A stretch of 37,861 nt of DNA from Lachnospiraceae bacterium. Lineage in GTDB: Bacteria > Bacillota > Clostridia > Lachnospirales > Lachnospiraceae. The stretch spans positions 1-37,861 of the forward strand of contig JAJQBS010000075.1 of NCBI GenBank assembly GCA_021203145.1, in the 5' to 3' direction. Below the pieces are notes generated by a model that saw nothing but the letters and a program-made list of their open reading frames with translations, was not told the origin of the DNA and ran no database searches. A program made the translations under genes and the position numbers. This document shows, piece after piece, positions 1-8,042 of this stretch (the stretch's first letter is position 1; each line of letters starts with the position of its first letter).

Positions 1-87
1 AATCCGATGGTCAGGCTACGAAATTAGTCCTAAAATATGCGGAGTTATCGTGTAAAGAGGAATGTATTTTTTCAATACTTTCTTAGA

Positions 88-122
88 AAACGCCCGGAAA
101 ACGTTGTATTTTTCGGGCGTTT
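88..122. terminator. Hairpin terminator ending the upstream transcription unit
   Basis: AAACGCCCG at 88-96 pairs with CGGGCGTTT at 114-122, and the stem is extended inward by an A-run against a T-run. The A/T flanks would let it work in both directions. It most likely ends a gene to the left of the window and insulates the nickel/acetyl-CoA locus that starts at 353. Confidence 0.6.
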
Positions 123-352
123 GTGTTAGTATACAAAAAGCTATCCGAGGTGGGGGGGATCCCTGTATTGCGTCTTCAAACGTCAAAAATTTAACAATTA
201 CAGAATTCCTGACAGTTTCCGGCCGAATCTGACATTCTTTTGCCGATAAATTGTCATTCGCCCTGTGCGGTTCACCCGGATGAACAGTATCTTTCAATCT
301 TTCATTTTAGAGTATATGTAACAAAACAGAAGCGGAAGAAAGGGGTACACTT
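123..352. other. Leader region before the His-rich gene, no gene seen
   Basis: No open reading frame here looks like a protein. A small inverted repeat (GTTC...GAAC near 269-285) and a purine-rich ribosome binding site (GGAAGAAAGGGG, about 335-346) before the ATG at 353 are visible. I could not find a -35/-10 pair with good spacing, so the promoter of the first operon is unresolved. Confidence 0.4.
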
Positions 353-793
353 ATGCATCTGATTGAAGATGAGAACGGAAATCCGGTTCCACATGAGCAC
401 GAGCATACACATACGCACACCCATACGTATGAACACTCACACCCACATTCCCATGCGCACGGCCATGAGGATGACCACAACCATTCGCATGAACATGGGG
501 AAGAGCACTGCCACGCGCATGACACGGAGGATTGCCACTCCCATGAGAATACGCACTGCGGCGCCTGTGATGACCATGCGCAGGAGGCTCCCCAGGAGGA
601 CAAAATGGTTGCACTCCTGGATTATATGCTCAAACACAATGAGCACCATGCGGCGGAGCTGGATCAGACAGCGGAGAATTTCCGCGCCCTCGGAAAAGAA
701 GCGGCTGCGGAACAGATCAAAAAAGCGGTTGATGAGTTTCAGAAGGGGAACCTGTATCTGAAGCTTGCGCTGTCCATGGCGCAGGAGGCTTAG
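353..793 (+). CDS. Histidine-rich metal-binding protein, probable nickel store (CooJ-like role)
   Basis: A 146-residue cytosolic protein with no signal peptide or membrane segment. The first 77 residues are a His-rich tail with 24 histidines, mostly in alternating xH pairs, plus four cysteines. The rest (about 84-146) is a predicted helical domain with a KHNEHH motif. His-rich tails of this kind bind nickel or zinc in CooJ, HypB and UreE. The next two genes are CooT and CooC, both nickel-insertion factors for CO dehydrogenase, so a nickel store or carrier for CODH/ACS is the natural reading. CooJ of Rhodospirillum has its His tail at the C-terminus; here it is at the N-terminus, so this may be an analogue. 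A zinc role cannot be excluded from sequence. The low-complexity DNA opens long frames on the other strand, which are artefacts. Confidence 0.75.
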   Translation: MHLIEDENGNPVPHEHEHTHTHTHTYEHSHPHSHAHGHEDDHNHSHEHGEEHCHAHDTEDCHSHENTHCGACDDHAQEAPQEDKMVALLDYMLKHNEHHAAELDQTAENFRALGKEAAAEQIKKAVDEFQKGNLYLKLALSMAQEA

Positions 794-891
794 GCATCCT
801 GCTTTGCAGCGGCGCAGAGAAATCCGCTGCATGAGAGCTTCCTGTGGATTCATGTAAAGTGTAAATTCGTGCAGGAAATGAGGTGAGAGAA

Positions 892-1083
892 ATGTGCCTG
901 GCGACAGTATACAGCAAAAAAGAGTATCGTGTGATCCTGGAATATGTCAGTAAGATTGAGGTCGACGGCGACCTGATTACACTGACTGATGTGATGGGCG
1001 ACACAAAGACAGTGGAAGGTACGCTTGCGATGGCAGACCTTACCGGCGGTAAGGTTGAGATCAATTGCGCTGATGTTGCATAA
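892..1083 (+). CDS. cooT: CooT-family nickel-binding protein
   Basis: A small protein of 63 residues starting MCLATVY. The CooT family has a conserved cysteine at position 2 that contributes to the nickel site of the dimer, so I chose the ATG at 892 over the in-frame GTG at 883. The GTG start would bury this cysteine, and AGGTGAG at 881-887 is well placed for the ATG. The remainder is the short beta-rich fold of the family, with one more cysteine near the C-terminus. CooT serves nickel delivery to CO dehydrogenase in CO oxidisers. Its position between the His-rich protein and CooC supports that role here. Confidence 0.85.
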   Translation: MCLATVYSKKEYRVILEYVSKIEVDGDLITLTDVMGDTKTVEGTLAMADLTGGKVEINCADVA

Positions 1084-1115
1084 TTGCGAACATACCGATT
1101 CAGGAGGAACTTTTT

Positions 1116-1892
1116 ATGGCGAACGTGATTGCGATTGCCGGTAAGGGCGGCGTGGGCAAGACGACACTGGGCGGTCTGCTGATCCAGACCATGTGTGCCG
1201 AAGGCCGACGCCCGATTCTTGCAGTAGACGCGGACGCGAATTCAAATCTGAATGAGGTCCTTGGCGTGGAGGTGGAGATGACGCTTGGCGACGTGCGGGA
1301 GACTGTGCTTCACGACGCGGATAAGCTGAGCAGACAGATCCCCTCCGGTATGACCAAGGCAGACTATACGGAGATGATGCTGCAGCGGTGTCTGGCGGAG
1401 GATGATGATTTTGACCTGCTGGTCATGGGCCGTTCTCAGGGGCAGGGCTGCTACTGTTATGTGAATGGCCTGCTGCAGGCTCAGCTCGCGAAGCTGATTC
1501 CAAATTACAAATATGTCGTCGTTGACAATGAAGCCGGTATGGAGCATATCAGCCGGGGGATTCTGCCGAAGGTGGACACCATGCTTCTGGTCAGTGACTG
1601 CTCTCGAAGAGGAGTACAGGCGGCGGAGCGGATTTCCGACCTGATCGAAGAGTGCCATCTGAACCCGAAAATGATCGGCCTGATTATAAACCGCGCGCCA
1701 GACGGGCAGCTGAATGACGGCACGAGGGAGGAAATCGAAAAAAGTGGATTGAACCTTCTCGGAATCGTGCCGCAGGATGAGCAGGTATATGAGTACGACT
1801 GTGAAGGCAGGCCGACTTCTTCTCTTCCGGAAGCTTCCCCTGTGCGCCTTGCCCTGCAGGAGATCATGAAGAAGATTGATCTGACGGCATAA
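1116..1892 (+). CDS. cooC: CooC-type nickel-insertion ATPase, first copy
   Basis: A 258-residue MinD/ParA-like P-loop ATPase with the deviant Walker A GKGGVGKT at residues 9-16. It carries C112-Y-C114, matching the CxC that binds nickel at the dimer interface of characterised CooC1. CooC uses ATP-driven dimerisation to load nickel into the C-cluster of CODH. The gene has an AGGAGG site just before its ATG and lies 104 bp upstream of acsA, the presumed client. A second CooC-like gene lies at 4196, so the two may be split between CODH and acetyl-CoA synthase maturation. Which is which cannot be settled from sequence; position favours CODH for this copy. Confidence 0.92.
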   Translation: MANVIAIAGKGGVGKTTLGGLLIQTMCAEGRRPILAVDADANSNLNEVLGVEVEMTLGDVRETVLHDADKLSRQIPSGMTKADYTEMMLQRCLAEDDDFDLLVMGRSQGQGCYCYVNGLLQAQLAKLIPNYKYVVVDNEAGMEHISRGILPKVDTMLLVSDCSRRGVQAAERISDLIEECHLNPKMIGLIINRAPDGQLNDGTREEIEKSGLNLLGIVPQDEQVYEYDCEGRPTSSLPEASPVRLALQEIMKKIDLTA

Positions 1893-1910
1893 AATCAAAA
1901 TTATTATACA
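1881..1910 (+). promoter_or_regulatory. Possible promoter for acsA
   Basis: CTGACG (1881-1886) and TATACA (1905-1910) are 18 bp apart, overlapping the end of cooC. The match is moderate, and acsA may instead be read from the upstream operon. Confidence 0.3.
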
Positions 1911-1996
1911 ATTACAATACGATCTGAGCACACGAAACACAGCGTCCGGCTGTGCAGCAATGTGTCACGATAAAAACATTTGACCTGGAGGTATTT

Positions 1997-3889
1997 ATGG
2001 GAGAATTTAAGTTGACTACGGTTGAGGAGTTTGAGGCGGCCACGAACCGGCTCCTCGAGACAGGGGCAAAGGTAGGAGCGGACGCCTACCAGTTCCGTGT
2101 AAAGAATCAGACGCCGCACTGTAAGTTCGGTGAGCAGGGCGTCTGCTGCCGTATCTGTATGATGGGACCGTGCCGCATTACGCCGAAGGCACCGAGAGGT
2201 ATCTGCGGCTGCGACGCACATGGCATCGTGGGACGTAACTTCTTGAGATTCACGGCCGGCGGCGCGGCCACGCACTCGGATCATGGCCGTGAGATCTGCC
2301 ATACGCTTTACTGCACGGCTCCGGACGGAAATTATAAGGTAAAGGACCCGGAGAAGCTGATCCGCATCGCGCATGAGTGGGGTGTGGAGACGGAAGGAAA
2401 GGATATCTACGATCTGGCACACGAGATGGCGGTTCTCGCTCTCGGCGAGTACGGCAAGGTCTTCGGTTTCCAGAATTTCCTGAAAAGAGCTCCGAAGCAT
2501 ACGCAGGAGATCTGGGAGAGAGAGGAAATTCAGCCGCGCGCGATTGACCGCGAGGTTTCCTGTTCCCTGCATATGACACATATGGGCTGTTCTTCCAAGC
2601 CGGAAGCACTGATCCGTCAGTCGCTGCGCGCGGGTCTGTCTGATGGCTGGGGCGGATCCATGGCCGGCACGGAGTTTTCGGATGTCCTGTTTGGCACGCC
2701 GAAGCCGATCGACACCGAGGCGAACCTTGGCGTTATGGTAGAAGAAAATGTCAACATCGTGGTACACGGACATGATCCTTCTCTTTCAGAGATGATCTGT
2801 GAGTATGCGGATGATCCGGAAATGATCGCCTATGCAAAAGAGATGGGCGCGAAGGGTATCACAGTATCCGGCGTCTGCTGTACCTCCAACGAGGTGGCGA
2901 TGCGCCGCGGCATTCCGATGGCGGGCAACTTCCTCCAGCAGGAAAATGTCATCCTGACCGGAGCCTGTGAAGCGATTGTCGTAGATGTACAGTGTATTTT
3001 CCCGGCGATCGGACCTCTGGCTAAATGCTTCCATACCAAGTTCGTCACGACATCCGCAATCGCGCAGATGCCGGAGAGCGATTACATCCGTTTCTCACCG
3101 GAGAATGCGGGCGAGAACGCAAAGGCGATCGTGAAGATGGCGATTGAAAACTTCAAGAACCGTAAGCCGGAGCTGGTACATATCCCGCAGATGAAGCAGA
3201 AGGCGACAGTCGGCTATTCCTTCGAGGCGATTGTAAAAACCCTGGATACTGTGACAAACTCTCAGGTGGATGTGACCGGCACGACGAAGCCGCTCATTGA
3301 GTGCGTGAAGTCCGGTGTCATCCGCGGTGCGGTTGCCATGGTCGGCTGCAACAACCCGAAGGTCCGCCCGGATACCGCGCATATTGCGCTGATGAAGAAG
3401 CTGATTGAAAATGATATCATCATCGTGGCGTCCGGCTGCTCCGCACAGGCGGCGGCAAAGGCGGGCCTGATGGACAAGCGTGCCAGAGACATCTGCGGCG
3501 CGGGCTTAAAGAGAGTATGTCAGCTGGCGGATATTCCTCCGGTACTTCATATGGGATCCTGCGTGGATATCAGCCGTATGATGGTGCTGGTGGCTGAGCT
3601 TTCCAAGGATTCCGGCTGGAATATTTCCGAACTGCCGGTCGTCGGCTGTGCTCCGGAATGGATGTCCGAGAAGGCCGTTTCCATCGGAAACTACGTAGTG
3701 GCTACAGGTATTGATACCTTCCTTGGCGTTGATCCTTATGCGAGCGGCTCCTCTGAGGTGGAAGGACTGCTGCAGGGCGGCATCCGCGACTGGGTAGAGG
3801 CCTGCTACACCGTAGAGACCGATATCGACAAGCTCGTAGACAAGATGATCGACCGGATCGAAGAGAAGAGAGTTGCTCTGGGAATCTGA
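1997..3889 (+). CDS. acsA: Ni-Fe-S carbon monoxide dehydrogenase, catalytic subunit
   Basis: A 630-residue anaerobic CODH that reversibly reduces CO2 to CO, supplying CO to acetyl-CoA synthase. Visible ligands include the N-terminal cysteines C42 and C50 (D-cluster) and C51, C54, C59 and C70/C72 (B-cluster). C-cluster motifs follow: VHGHDPS, GVCC, VQCIF, VGCNN, SGCSAQ and HMGSC. The lysine of EWMSEK corresponds to the catalytic lysine of known CODHs. All key residues are present, so the enzyme should be active. I chose the ATG at 1997 because GGAGG at 1987-1991 precedes it directly; the frame stays open to an ATG at 1952, but that extension has no family similarity. The next gene along is the second cooC, after an unusual 83-bp repeat array. 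Confidence 0.97.
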   Translation: MGEFKLTTVEEFEAATNRLLETGAKVGADAYQFRVKNQTPHCKFGEQGVCCRICMMGPCRITPKAPRGICGCDAHGIVGRNFLRFTAGGAATHSDHGREICHTLYCTAPDGNYKVKDPEKLIRIAHEWGVETEGKDIYDLAHEMAVLALGEYGKVFGFQNFLKRAPKHTQEIWEREEIQPRAIDREVSCSLHMTHMGCSSKPEALIRQSLRAGLSDGWGGSMAGTEFSDVLFGTPKPIDTEANLGVMVEENVNIVVHGHDPSLSEMICEYADDPEMIAYAKEMGAKGITVSGVCCTSNEVAMRRGIPMAGNFLQQENVILTGACEAIVVDVQCIFPAIGPLAKCFHTKFVTTSAIAQMPESDYIRFSPENAGENAKAIVKMAIENFKNRKPELVHIPQMKQKATVGYSFEAIVKTLDTVTNSQVDVTGTTKPLIECVKSGVIRGAVAMVGCNNPKVRPDTAHIALMKKLIENDIIIVASGCSAQAAAKAGLMDKRARDICGAGLKRVCQLADIPPVLHMGSCVDISRMMVLVAELSKDSGWNISELPVVGCAPEWMSEKAVSIGNYVVATGIDTFLGVDPYASGSSEVEGLLQGGIRDWVEACYTVETDIDKLVDKMIDRIEEKRVALGI

Positions 3890-3890
3890 T

Positions 3891-4176
3891 ATATGTCCCG
3901 CATCGGTTTTTGATGCGGGACGCAGGCCGAGCCTCGCGCTTTAGCGCGACTATAAATGGCGAGGCTCTCCACTATATGTCCCGCATCGGTTTTTGATGCG
4001 GGACGCAGGCCGAGCCTCGCGCTTTAGCGCGACTATAAATGGCGAGGCTCTCCGCTATATGTCCCGCATCGGTTTTTGATGCGGGACGCAGGCCATGTTC
4101 CGATTTTCGAAGAAAATCGAGAACGGTACCGAGCCTCGCGCTTTAGCACGACTATAAATGGCGAGGCTCTCCGATT
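3891..4176. repeat. Three tandem 83-bp units, each with two hairpins; third copy carries a 36-bp palindromic insert
   Basis: Units start at 3891, 3974 and 4057, an exact 83-bp period. Each has a perfect 10-bp stem GTCCCGCATC/GATGCGGGAC with a T-rich loop, then a 9-bp stem GAGCCTCGC/GCGAGGCTC. The second stem encloses an alternative small hairpin TCGCGC-TTTA-GCGCGA. Copies 1 and 2 are nearly identical. Copy 3 is split between its two hairpins by 36 bp at 4095-4130, itself palindromic (GATTTTC-GAA-GAAAATC). The array fills the whole acsA-cooC2 gap. It resembles clustered REP/BIME-type elements; a role in mRNA processing or partial termination after acsA is inference. Confidence 0.93.
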
Positions 4177-4195
4177 ATATTATGAGGCAGAATTC

Positions 4196-4969
4196 ATGAA
4201 AATAGCAATTACCGGAAAGGGCGGCGTGGGCAAGACGACGTTCGCGGCGACTCTGGCGCGGCTTTACGCGGACGAGGGACGGCCTGTACTGGCTGCGGAT
4301 GCAGATCCGGACGCCAACTTAGGCCTTGCCCTCGGCTTTGACGAGGAGTCTCTGGATGAGATTATCCCGATCACAAAAATGCGGAAGCTGATTGAGGAGC
4401 GGACTGGAGCGGACGAGTTTAATAAGATTTTCAAGCTGAACCCGAAGGTCGATGACATCCCGGATAAATACGCGAAAAAGTGCAATGGGGTGAAGCTTCT
4501 CGTGCTCGGTACGGTTGAAACCGGCGGGAGCGGCTGCGTTTGTCCGGAGCATGTCATGCTCAAAAGAATTATCAGCCACCTGATGCTTCGCTCCAGTGAT
4601 GTGGTGATTCTTGACATGGAGGCGGGGCTGGAGCACTTGGGTCGCGGCACAACAAGCGGCATGGACGCGTTTGTTGTTGTAATCGAGCCGGGCGCCAGAA
4701 GTGTGCAGACCTACCGCAACGTCAAGCGTCTGGCGGATGATCTGGGCGTAAAGCAGGTCTATGTGGTGGCCAACAAGGTGCGGGATGAAAAGGATGAGGA
4801 GTTTATCCGCACAAAGATTCCGTCCGAAGACCTTCTCGGTGTGATTCACTACAACGCGGAAGTGATCGACGCAGACCGCAACGGCTCTTCCCCTTACGAC
4901 TACAGCCCGGGTGCGGTGCAGGAGATCCGTTCTATCAAGGAGAAGCTGGATCATGCCGGTACGTTGTAG
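4196..4969 (+). CDS. acsF: CooC/AcsF-type nickel-insertion ATPase, second copy
   Basis: A 257-residue MinD-like ATPase with GKGGVGKT near its N-terminus and a C114-V-C116 pair corresponding to the nickel-binding CxC of CooC. It belongs to the family of CooC and AcsF, which mature CODH and the A-cluster of acetyl-CoA synthase. The ATG at 4196 has TGAGG at 4183-4187. The open frame continues upstream into the hairpin repeats, but that stretch has no family similarity and the P-loop motif must sit near the start. It lies between acsA and the CODH-like/acsB unit, so AcsF-type service to acetyl-CoA synthase is likely. The symbol rests on position, and CooC2 would be equally valid. Confidence 0.88.
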   Translation: MKIAITGKGGVGKTTFAATLARLYADEGRPVLAADADPDANLGLALGFDEESLDEIIPITKMRKLIEERTGADEFNKIFKLNPKVDDIPDKYAKKCNGVKLLVLGTVETGGSGCVCPEHVMLKRIISHLMLRSSDVVILDMEAGLEHLGRGTTSGMDAFVVVIEPGARSVQTYRNVKRLADDLGVKQVYVVANKVRDEKDEEFIRTKIPSEDLLGVIHYNAEVIDADRNGSSPYDYSPGAVQEIRSIKEKLDHAGTL

Positions 4970-5129
4970 CTGATATACAGGAAATTCGCTCCCTGTACGA
5001 AAATTTCTCAGTTTGCCGGGATTACAGCCTGATGATGTCCTGGCTGGTTCTGGAATCATGTATGTGAATGCTGAAGTTTCATTTTTTGAACTTTTGCTAC
5101 CGGAGGTCATCATTTTATTGTGATTTTTG

Positions 5130-5158
5130 TTGCAAAAATGGCAGGATCTTGGTATAAC
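5130..5158 (+). promoter_or_regulatory. Promoter for the CODH-like gene and acsB
   Basis: TTGCAA at 5130-5135 and TATAAC at 5153-5158 are separated by exactly 17 bp. The start codon at 5196 is 38 bp beyond the -10. The unit downstream would be the CODH-like gene plus acsB, which are only 24 bp apart. Confidence 0.65.
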
Positions 5159-5195
5159 TGAGAGTAGAAATAAACAAAGAAGAGAGGCGAATGAA

Positions 5196-5888
5196 ATGAG
5201 TGATTCTGCATTACCGAAACTCGAAGTCGCGGACATCATCCAGGCGCTGGACGGGGTCTGCAATTCAAAGGTCGACACGACCGGCTCGACGAAGCCGCTC
5301 CTGGAGTGCGTGGTTTCAGGCGTACTGCGCGGCGCGGCTGTTCTGCTTGGCACGGATGGCTCCCAGGTCAGAGACACGGAGGAATATGTCGCCCTGATCA
5401 AAAAGCTGATCGCGAATGACATTGTGGTTCTGGCGATCGGATATCCGGTTCAGGTGGCTCTGGACGCGGGACTGATTGCAGCAGAGGCAAAGGAGCTGTG
5501 CGGCGCAGGCTTAAAACGTGTCTGTGAGCTGGCGCAGATTCCTCCGGTCCTGCCGCTTGGCGGGCTGGAGAATGTGGGCAATGTCGTGACGATCGCTACT
5601 GCCCTGTGCAACGATTCCGGCCTGACAGTGCCGCAGCTGCCGGTCGTTGGCTGTGACGCTGCCGGTGTGACGGCCCAGGCGGTCGAGCTTGGCAATACCT
5701 TCGCGGGACTTGGCGTGGATACGTTCATCGGCATTATGCCGTACGAGGGTACTCTGGAAGAGGTATTTGCGGCAAGCGGACTGAAAAACGGACCGGACGC
5801 TACACAGACGATCTCTGCGGATCTGGATGAGCTTTCCGACGCCCTGATCGCGGATATCGAGAAAAAGCGTGCGGCGATAGCCATCTAA
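5196..5888 (+). CDS. Stand-alone homologue of the CODH C-terminal domain without metal ligands
   Basis: A 230-residue protein that aligns end to end with the last third or so of the acsA product in this window; by hand count about half the positions match over a ~110-residue core. Shared blocks include GSTKPLLECV, CGAGLKRVC and QLPVVGC. Each metal-site residue in this region is replaced: VGCNN becomes LGTDG (T53), SGCSAQ becomes IGYPVQ (Y83), HMGSC becomes PLGGL (P120, L124), and the lysine of EWMSEK becomes Q161. It cannot build a C-cluster and has no N-terminal cluster domain. An own promoter, GAGAGG before the ATG, an intact frame and tight linkage to acsB (24 bp) argue that it is a working protein. 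A structural, docking or maturation part of the CODH/ACS complex is my inference. It is not a simple truncated pseudogene, since ligands changed while the surrounding fold was kept. Confidence 0.85.
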   Translation: MSDSALPKLEVADIIQALDGVCNSKVDTTGSTKPLLECVVSGVLRGAAVLLGTDGSQVRDTEEYVALIKKLIANDIVVLAIGYPVQVALDAGLIAAEAKELCGAGLKRVCELAQIPPVLPLGGLENVGNVVTIATALCNDSGLTVPQLPVVGCDAAGVTAQAVELGNTFAGLGVDTFIGIMPYEGTLEEVFAASGLKNGPDATQTISADLDELSDALIADIEKKRAAIAI

Positions 5889-5912
5889 CTTTTCATTTAG
5901 GAGGATAGTAAA

Positions 5913-8042
5913 GTGACTTTATTTGATATTATTTACAGCGGCAATGATGAATTATTTGCCCGCGCGGATAAGGCAATCAATGACGCGATCGCCCAGTACG
6001 GCGAGGACAAGGCAGTAGCTTTTCCGGACACCGCGTACAGCCTTCCCTGCTATTATGGCGTGACAGGCCAGAAGGTGGGCAACCTCGGCGAACTGAAGGC
6101 AGCGCTTGCCAATGTGAAAGAAACTCTGATGGGCAGAAAGCCGAGGCTGAACGATGTGTTCAATTCCGGCATCGCGTCTGCACTCTGCGCTGAGTTTCTG
6201 GAAGCTCTGAAGTATCTTGACGGCGCGACTCCCTATGAGCTTCCGCGCTATGGACATCTCTCCGATGCCATGATCCGTGAGCTGGGTGTCCCGCTTGTTA
6301 CCGGTGATATCCCCGGTGTGGCGGCGATCATCGGTACGGCGCCGACCGCACAGGACGCAGTCGACCTGGTAAAGAGCTATCAGGCTCAGGGTATCCTGGT
6401 AACACTGACCGGCGGCGTGATCGACCAGTGCGAATCTCTCGGTTTGAAGACCGGCTTTAACATCCGTGTCATTCCGCTCGGCGACGAGATGCAGTCCGTG
6501 ATTCATGTCGTATCCGTGGCTGTCCGTGCGGCCCTGATTTTCGGCAACATCACTCCTGGCGATCTTCCAGGTCTGGAGAAATACACGATGGACCGCGTGT
6601 TTGCGTTTGTAAACGCTTACGGTCCGCTGACGGACGAGATCTTTGCGTACGGCGGCGGCGCGATCGCACTGGGTTTCCCGGTTATTACCAATGAGGACCG
6701 CTACAGAGTTCCGAAGAGCCTGATTTATCAGGAGGATGTCTCCAAGTTCAACGCGACCTCCCTGGAAGCGAGAGACATCAAGCTTAAGATTACAAACATT
6801 GATATCCCGGTTGCGTTTGCGTCCGCGTTTGAGGGCGAAATTATCCGCCGCGGCGACATGCAGGTTGAGTTTGACGGCTCCAGAGTGGACTGCTTCGAGC
6901 TGGTACACAACAAGGATGCTTCTGAGGTAGAGGATCATAAGATCGAGCTCATCGGACCGGATATTGATACCTTCGAAGTGGGCAGCAAGCACTCGATCGG
7001 TTACATAGTAGAGGTTGCCGGCAAGAGCATGCAGGCGGACTTCGAGCCGGTATTTGAGCGTAAGTTCCACTCCTATCTGAACTGCATCGAGGGTCTGATG
7101 CATACCGGTCAGCGTGACATGATCCGTATCCGTATCAGCAAGGATACCTTCAACGCAGGCTTCCGCGTGAAGCACCTCGGCGAAGTCCTTTATGCGAAGG
7201 TAAAGAGCGAGTTCGCGGCCGTCGTGGACAAGTGCCAGGTGAAGATTATCACCGATCCGGAAATGTGTACGAAGCTTCGCCATGAGCTGGCGATCCCGAT
7301 GTTTGACAAACGTGATGAACGTCTGACGACCCTGACAGATGAGGGCGTGGATGTTTACTATAGCTGCATTATGTGCCAGGCATTCTCCCCGAGCCATGTC
7401 TGTGTGGTTACTCCGGAGCGTCTGGGTCTGTGCGGCGCTGTTTCATGGCTGGATGCAAAGGCGACTAACGAGCTGGATCCGCAGGGACCGTGCCAGGTTA
7501 TCACCAAGGAGAAGGTCATCGATGAGCGTATCGGCGAGTATGAGGATGTCAACGACGCCGTACGCAAGTTCTCCCAGGGCGCACTGGAGGATGTATCCCT
7601 GTACTCCATCATCGAAAAGCCAATGACCAGCTGCGGCTGCTTCGAGTGCATCTGCGGCATCGAGCCGCTCTCCAACGGCGTCTGCATCGCGAACCGTGAG
7701 TACGCCGGCATGACCCCGATCGGCATGACCTTCTCCGAGCTGGCCTCCATGACCGGCGGCGGTGTACAGACACCGGGCTTCATGGGCCACGGCAAGCACT
7801 TCATCTCTTCTAAGAAGTTTATGAAGGCAGAAGGCGGCATCGCCCGTATCGTATGGATGCCGAAGGACCTCAAAGACCAGGTAGCAGAGCGCCTGAACGA
7901 GACAGCAAAAGAGCTTTACGGAATCGATAACTTCGTCGATATGATTGCGGATGAGACCGTCGTTACCGAAGACCCCGAAGCACTGCTCGAGTTCCTGACC
8001 GAAAAAGGCCACCCGGCTCTGGAGATGGAACCAATGATGTAA
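5913..8042 (+). CDS. acsB: Acetyl-CoA synthase (CO-methylating), alpha subunit
   Basis: A 709-residue enzyme that joins CO, the methyl group from the corrinoid protein and CoA at the nickel A-cluster. The A-cluster cysteines are C485, C488, C497 and C507 for the 4Fe-4S cubane, and C574-G-C576 (SCGCFEC) for the two nickel ions. Their spacing matches Moorella AcsB with a constant offset of 21. The length shows that the N-terminal domain that contacts CODH in Moorella is present. The start is a GTG at 5913 with AGGAGG at 5900-5905; no better ATG is near. It is probably co-transcribed with the CODH-like gene just upstream and is followed by a branched palindrome. Confidence 0.97.
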   Translation: MTLFDIIYSGNDELFARADKAINDAIAQYGEDKAVAFPDTAYSLPCYYGVTGQKVGNLGELKAALANVKETLMGRKPRLNDVFNSGIASALCAEFLEALKYLDGATPYELPRYGHLSDAMIRELGVPLVTGDIPGVAAIIGTAPTAQDAVDLVKSYQAQGILVTLTGGVIDQCESLGLKTGFNIRVIPLGDEMQSVIHVVSVAVRAALIFGNITPGDLPGLEKYTMDRVFAFVNAYGPLTDEIFAYGGGAIALGFPVITNEDRYRVPKSLIYQEDVSKFNATSLEARDIKLKITNIDIPVAFASAFEGEIIRRGDMQVEFDGSRVDCFELVHNKDASEVEDHKIELIGPDIDTFEVGSKHSIGYIVEVAGKSMQADFEPVFERKFHSYLNCIEGLMHTGQRDMIRIRISKDTFNAGFRVKHLGEVLYAKVKSEFAAVVDKCQVKIITDPEMCTKLRHELAIPMFDKRDERLTTLTDEGVDVYYSCIMCQAFSPSHVCVVTPERLGLCGAVSWLDAKATNELDPQGPCQVITKEKVIDERIGEYEDVNDAVRKFSQGALEDVSLYSIIEKPMTSCGCFECICGIEPLSNGVCIANREYAGMTPIGMTFSELASMTGGGVQTPGFMGHGKHFISSKKFMKAEGGIARIVWMPKDLKDQVAERLNETAKELYGIDNFVDMIADETVVTEDPEALLEFLTEKGHPALEMEPMM

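Noticed and set aside
16..297. 93-codon frame on the - strand at the left edge
   Set aside because: No recognisable protein pattern, it crosses a terminator hairpin, and no convincing start site is seen.
3891..4176. CRISPR-like array between acsA and acsF
   Set aside because: The units are contiguous 83-bp repeats with no unique spacers and no cas genes nearby.
4076..4195. N-terminal extension of the second CooC ATPase
   Set aside because: The extra 40 codons are translated from the hairpin repeat; the family starts at the MKIAITGKGG-type N-terminus with its own ribosome site.
5196..5888. Pseudogene remnant of a duplicated acsA
   Set aside because: The frame is intact to the natural C-terminus, a promoter and ribosome site are present, and changes fall on metal ligands while the fold-defining blocks remain.
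5952..7397. Long open frame of 481 codons on the - strand opposite acsB
   Set aside because: It is the mirror of a strongly biased G/C-rich coding sequence; its translation has no family pattern and no ribosome site. The same holds for long - strand frames at 1904-2773, 4319-5422 and 13048-13989.
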